A stretch of 7,431 nucleotides of DNA from positions 1 through 7,431 of the forward strand of contig CANMCL010000043.1 in assembly GCA_947496345.1 (NCBI GenBank), given 5' to 3'. This DNA comes from Actinomycetota bacterium (GTDB lineage: Bacteria; Actinomycetota; Actinomycetes; Nanopelagicales; Nanopelagicaceae). Position numbers and translations under genes: made by a program. Of the stretch, positions 6,063 to 7,431 are shown piece after piece. How positions within the stretch are numbered: position 1 is the stretch's first letter; each line of letters opens with the position of its first letter. The notes beneath the pieces were generated by a model. That model was not told the origin of the DNA, ran no database searches, and saw only the letters and a list, made by a program, of their open reading frames with translations.

Positions 6063-7189
6063 CCCTGATCTTTATGCGGGGCAGGATTTCTAATTCCGGG
6101 ACGTTTGCCATCGATTCGAAATGGCAATCCTGGAATCTTTTTCACCTTTGAAGTTGGATCAGGATAATCAACGAGAATATCTAGCGCTGCCGCTTGCGGA
6201 TCGTTTAAGAGATCTTCGGGAAGAGCTAAATGATCGGCCGGGACCCCACTTGCTGCCAAGAGTTCTACCCAGTGTTTAGATCCTTTTTCTACAAGAACGC
6301 GCTCAATTTCGGCTTCTAACTCGGCGTTGTTCTTTACGCGATCAACATTTTCTTTATATTTCTCATTTTCAATTAGATCTTGGCGATTTAGAACGGCGCA
6401 GAGTCGGGCAAAGATCACATTGTTTCCCACACCGATCATAATTTCGCCATCACTGGTTTTAAATAGCCCATAAGGTGCGAAGGCGGGATGACCGCTTCCG
6501 GAACGGATTGAAGGCGCATTGGTGACTTGAAAAGCAGATAGATGATAGCCAACCCAAGAGACGCCAGTTTCATAAAGTGAAGTCTCAATAACACTTCCGA
6601 TTCCAGTTTTTTCTCGCTTTATCAGCGCAGCCAGAATTCCAAGTGCGAGCCAGGTTCCGCCACCAACATCGAGGACGGATATTCCAGTTCTAACTGGTTC
6701 TCCATTTCGTTCTCCGGTTACTTGCATAATTCCGGTTCGGGCCTGAACGGTTGCGTCATAGCCAGGAAAATGTCGAGAAGGTCCTTCAGATCCGTAAGAG
6801 GATAGATTGCCGAGAATTAGCCCAGGTCGTTTTGCCATTAACTCATCTGGTGTGAGGTGATACTCCGCCAATTTCTCAGGAAGAAAGTTGGTCAATAAAA
6901 CATCGGCGGAATCCAGCAAATTATCCAGGAACAAACGTCCTGATTCACTTTTTAAATCTATAGTGACCGCTGATTTATTTCTATTAACTACATGAAAGTA
7001 TGCCGAACGATCACCTTCAACTGGAGACATAGTTCTTGCGGCATCGGCGGCCGGGGTTTCGATTTTTATAACTCGCGCACCAAGATCTCCAAGGATCGCC
7101 CCGCCAAATGGACCAGCGATATTCGATGTTGCATCAAGAACGGTGATCCCTGCCAGAGGTAACTCTGCGGGTGCCTGATCTTTGCTCAC
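6059..7189 (-). CDS. CaiB/BaiF family III CoA-transferase
   Basis: This 376-residue protein is a family III CoA-transferase, which moves CoA between carboxylic acids through an aspartyl-CoA intermediate. The N terminus has the family's LPLAGITVLDAT...GPFGG...LGDLGARVIKIE pattern (10-44), then NRNKSAVTIDLK (69-80) and ADVLLTNF (95-102). The central PGYDATVQARTG (142-153) leads to the catalytic Asp, proposed as Asp174 in GISVLDVGGG. The APYGLFKTSDG segment (238-248) and the C-terminal PADHL and DPQA regions (317-334) are typical. Length is somewhat below the usual 390-410. The acid substrate cannot be told. The GTG start (7187-7189) is preferred: no ATG or GTG lies in frame in the next eight codons upstream, and GAGAGCGAG precedes it. 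The gene is convergent with the ceramidase-like gene, with a 4-nt stop overlap, and divergent from the E1 beta-like gene, suggesting that its acyl-CoA product and a 2-oxoacid dehydrogenase belong to the same catabolic flow. Confidence 0.9.
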   Translation of the reverse strand: MSKDQAPAELPLAGITVLDATSNIAGPFGGAILGDLGARVIKIETPAADAARTMSPVEGDRSAYFHVVNRNKSAVTIDLKSESGRLFLDNLLDSADVLLTNFLPEKLAEYHLTPDELMAKRPGLILGNLSSYGSEGPSRHFPGYDATVQARTGIMQVTGERNGEPVRTGISVLDVGGGTWLALGILAALIKREKTGIGSVIETSLYETGVSWVGYHLSAFQVTNAPSIRSGSGHPAFAPYGLFKTSDGEIMIGVGNNVIFARLCAVLNRQDLIENEKYKENVDRVKNNAELEAEIERVLVEKGSKHWVELLAASGVPADHLALPEDLLNDPQAAALDILVDYPDPTSKVKKIPGLPFRIDGKRPGIRNPAPHKDQG

Positions 7190-7230
7190 TGATGACTCGC
7201 TCTCACATATTGAAATTAAATCTATAAACG

Positions 7231-7259
7231 TTGACTTGCGACTGGTACGCCCATACTAT
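7231..7259 (+). promoter_or_regulatory. Sigma70-type promoter for the E1 beta-like gene
   Basis: TTGACT (7231-7236) and TACTAT (7254-7259) have a 17-bp spacer, the best -35/-10 pair in the window (five of six consensus bases at -35, four of six at -10 with both key end positions of TAnnnT kept). Transcription would begin near 7266, leaving a leader of about 40 nt. GACT occurs twice as a direct repeat (7233-7236 and 7240-7243), which may be chance. Confidence 0.6.
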
Positions 7260-7294
7260 AGCAATCGTTTCCAGTAGCGATTTTTAGAGAGTTT

Positions 7295-7302
7295 GAGGGA
7301 GG
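7295..7302 (+). promoter_or_regulatory. Ribosome binding site for the E1 beta-like gene
   Basis: GAGGGAGG lies 4 nt before the ATG at 7307. It is a little close, but suits either this start or the in-frame ATG at 7316, three codons later. Confidence 0.6.
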
Positions 7303-7306
7303 CGCA

Positions 7307-7431
7307 ATGCCAGCAATGCGCGTTAGACAAGCAATTGCAACAGCCATCGCTGATGAGATGCGCACCGATCCAACGGTAATCGTCTTCGGTGAAGATATTG
7401 CAGAAGCCGAGGGACCATTCAAAACAACCGA
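7307..7431 (+). CDS. 2-oxoacid (pyruvate/acetoin/branched-chain) dehydrogenase E1 beta-like subunit, N-terminal part
   Basis: Only the first 41 codons are in the window and the frame runs off the right end. The sequence fits the start of the transketolase-like pyrimidine-binding domain of E1 beta subunits: an RQAIATAIADEM helix (7-18), then DPTVIVFGEDIAEAEGPFKTT (21-41). The GED motif and the Gly-Pro-Phe-Lys/Thr turn are hallmarks at this point in the family, where GG-[VP]-F is usual. E1 beta pairs with E1 alpha, bound to thiamine diphosphate, to decarboxylate a 2-oxoacid and pass the acyl group to a lipoyl E2. Which complex it belongs to cannot be told from the fragment. Its place opposite a CoA-transferase suggests catabolic use. 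Partner genes would be expected to the right of the window or just upstream on another unit; E1 alpha is not immediately upstream on this strand. Confidence 0.75.
   Translation, partial: MPAMRVRQAIATAIADEMRTDPTVIVFGEDIAEAEGPFKTT

Noticed and set aside
7222..7422. Minus-strand open frame opposite the E1 beta-like start
   Set aside because: The plus strand there has a promoter, a ribosome binding site and a recognisable E1 beta N terminus.
1..7431. Mobile element, phage, CRISPR or tRNA gene
   Set aside because: I saw no transposase or integrase sequence, no long terminal repeats, no regularly spaced repeats and no tRNA-like cloverleaf.

Overview
This window looks like chromosomal catabolic DNA from a compact, moderate-GC, free-living bacterium. 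Genes are tightly packed, the divergent intergenic gaps are about 80-120 bp, and two convergent gene pairs overlap at their stop codons. There are two GTG starts and some purine-rich Shine-Dalgarno sequences. No rRNA, tRNA or phylogenetic marker is present. A streamlined aquatic bacterium, for example a freshwater nano-actinobacterium, is a low-confidence guess from style alone. I see no mobile element, CRISPR array, phage gene or toxin/defence module.

Layout, left to right. (1) 1-293 (+) is the C-terminal end of a neutral/alkaline ceramidase-like hydrolase. (2) 330-1163 (-) is an EamA/DMT-type membrane transporter. (3) 1242-2036 (+) is a short-chain dehydrogenase (SDR-A). (4) 2896-3663 (-) is a KduD-like SDR (SDR-B), coupled through an ATGA overlap to 2033-2899 (-), a sugar-phosphate isomerase/epimerase-like TIM barrel. 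(5) 3780-4550 (+) is a third SDR (SDR-C), followed by 4605-6062 (+), a full-length ceramidase-like protein. (6) 6059-7189 (-) is a CaiB/BaiF family III CoA-transferase. (7) 7307-7431 (+) is the start of a 2-oxoacid dehydrogenase E1 beta-like subunit, behind a good sigma70-type promoter. Strand alternates at every transcription unit, so the locus is a mosaic of three divergent and three convergent junctions rather than one operon.

How the genes may work together (inference). Three dehydrogenases, a sugar isomerase-like barrel, a small-molecule transporter and two ceramidase-superfamily hydrolases suggest uptake and breakdown of a polyhydroxylated compound. The hydrolase would release an alcohol or sugar-like part, the SDRs would oxidise it, the barrel would isomerise it, and the CoA-transferase and 2-oxoacid dehydrogenase could feed the acid product into central metabolism. 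I do not recognise it as a named pathway, and the substrate cannot be read from the sequence. The most distinctive points are: two divergent ceramidase-like paralogues bracketing the SDR/isomerase genes; an Ala in place of the expected nucleophilic Ser in the complete one; a Gln in place of the usual metal-binding His in the TIM barrel; SDRs whose NNAG motif is altered in all three; and a set of CCTATTCT-like repeats in the central divergent promoter region.
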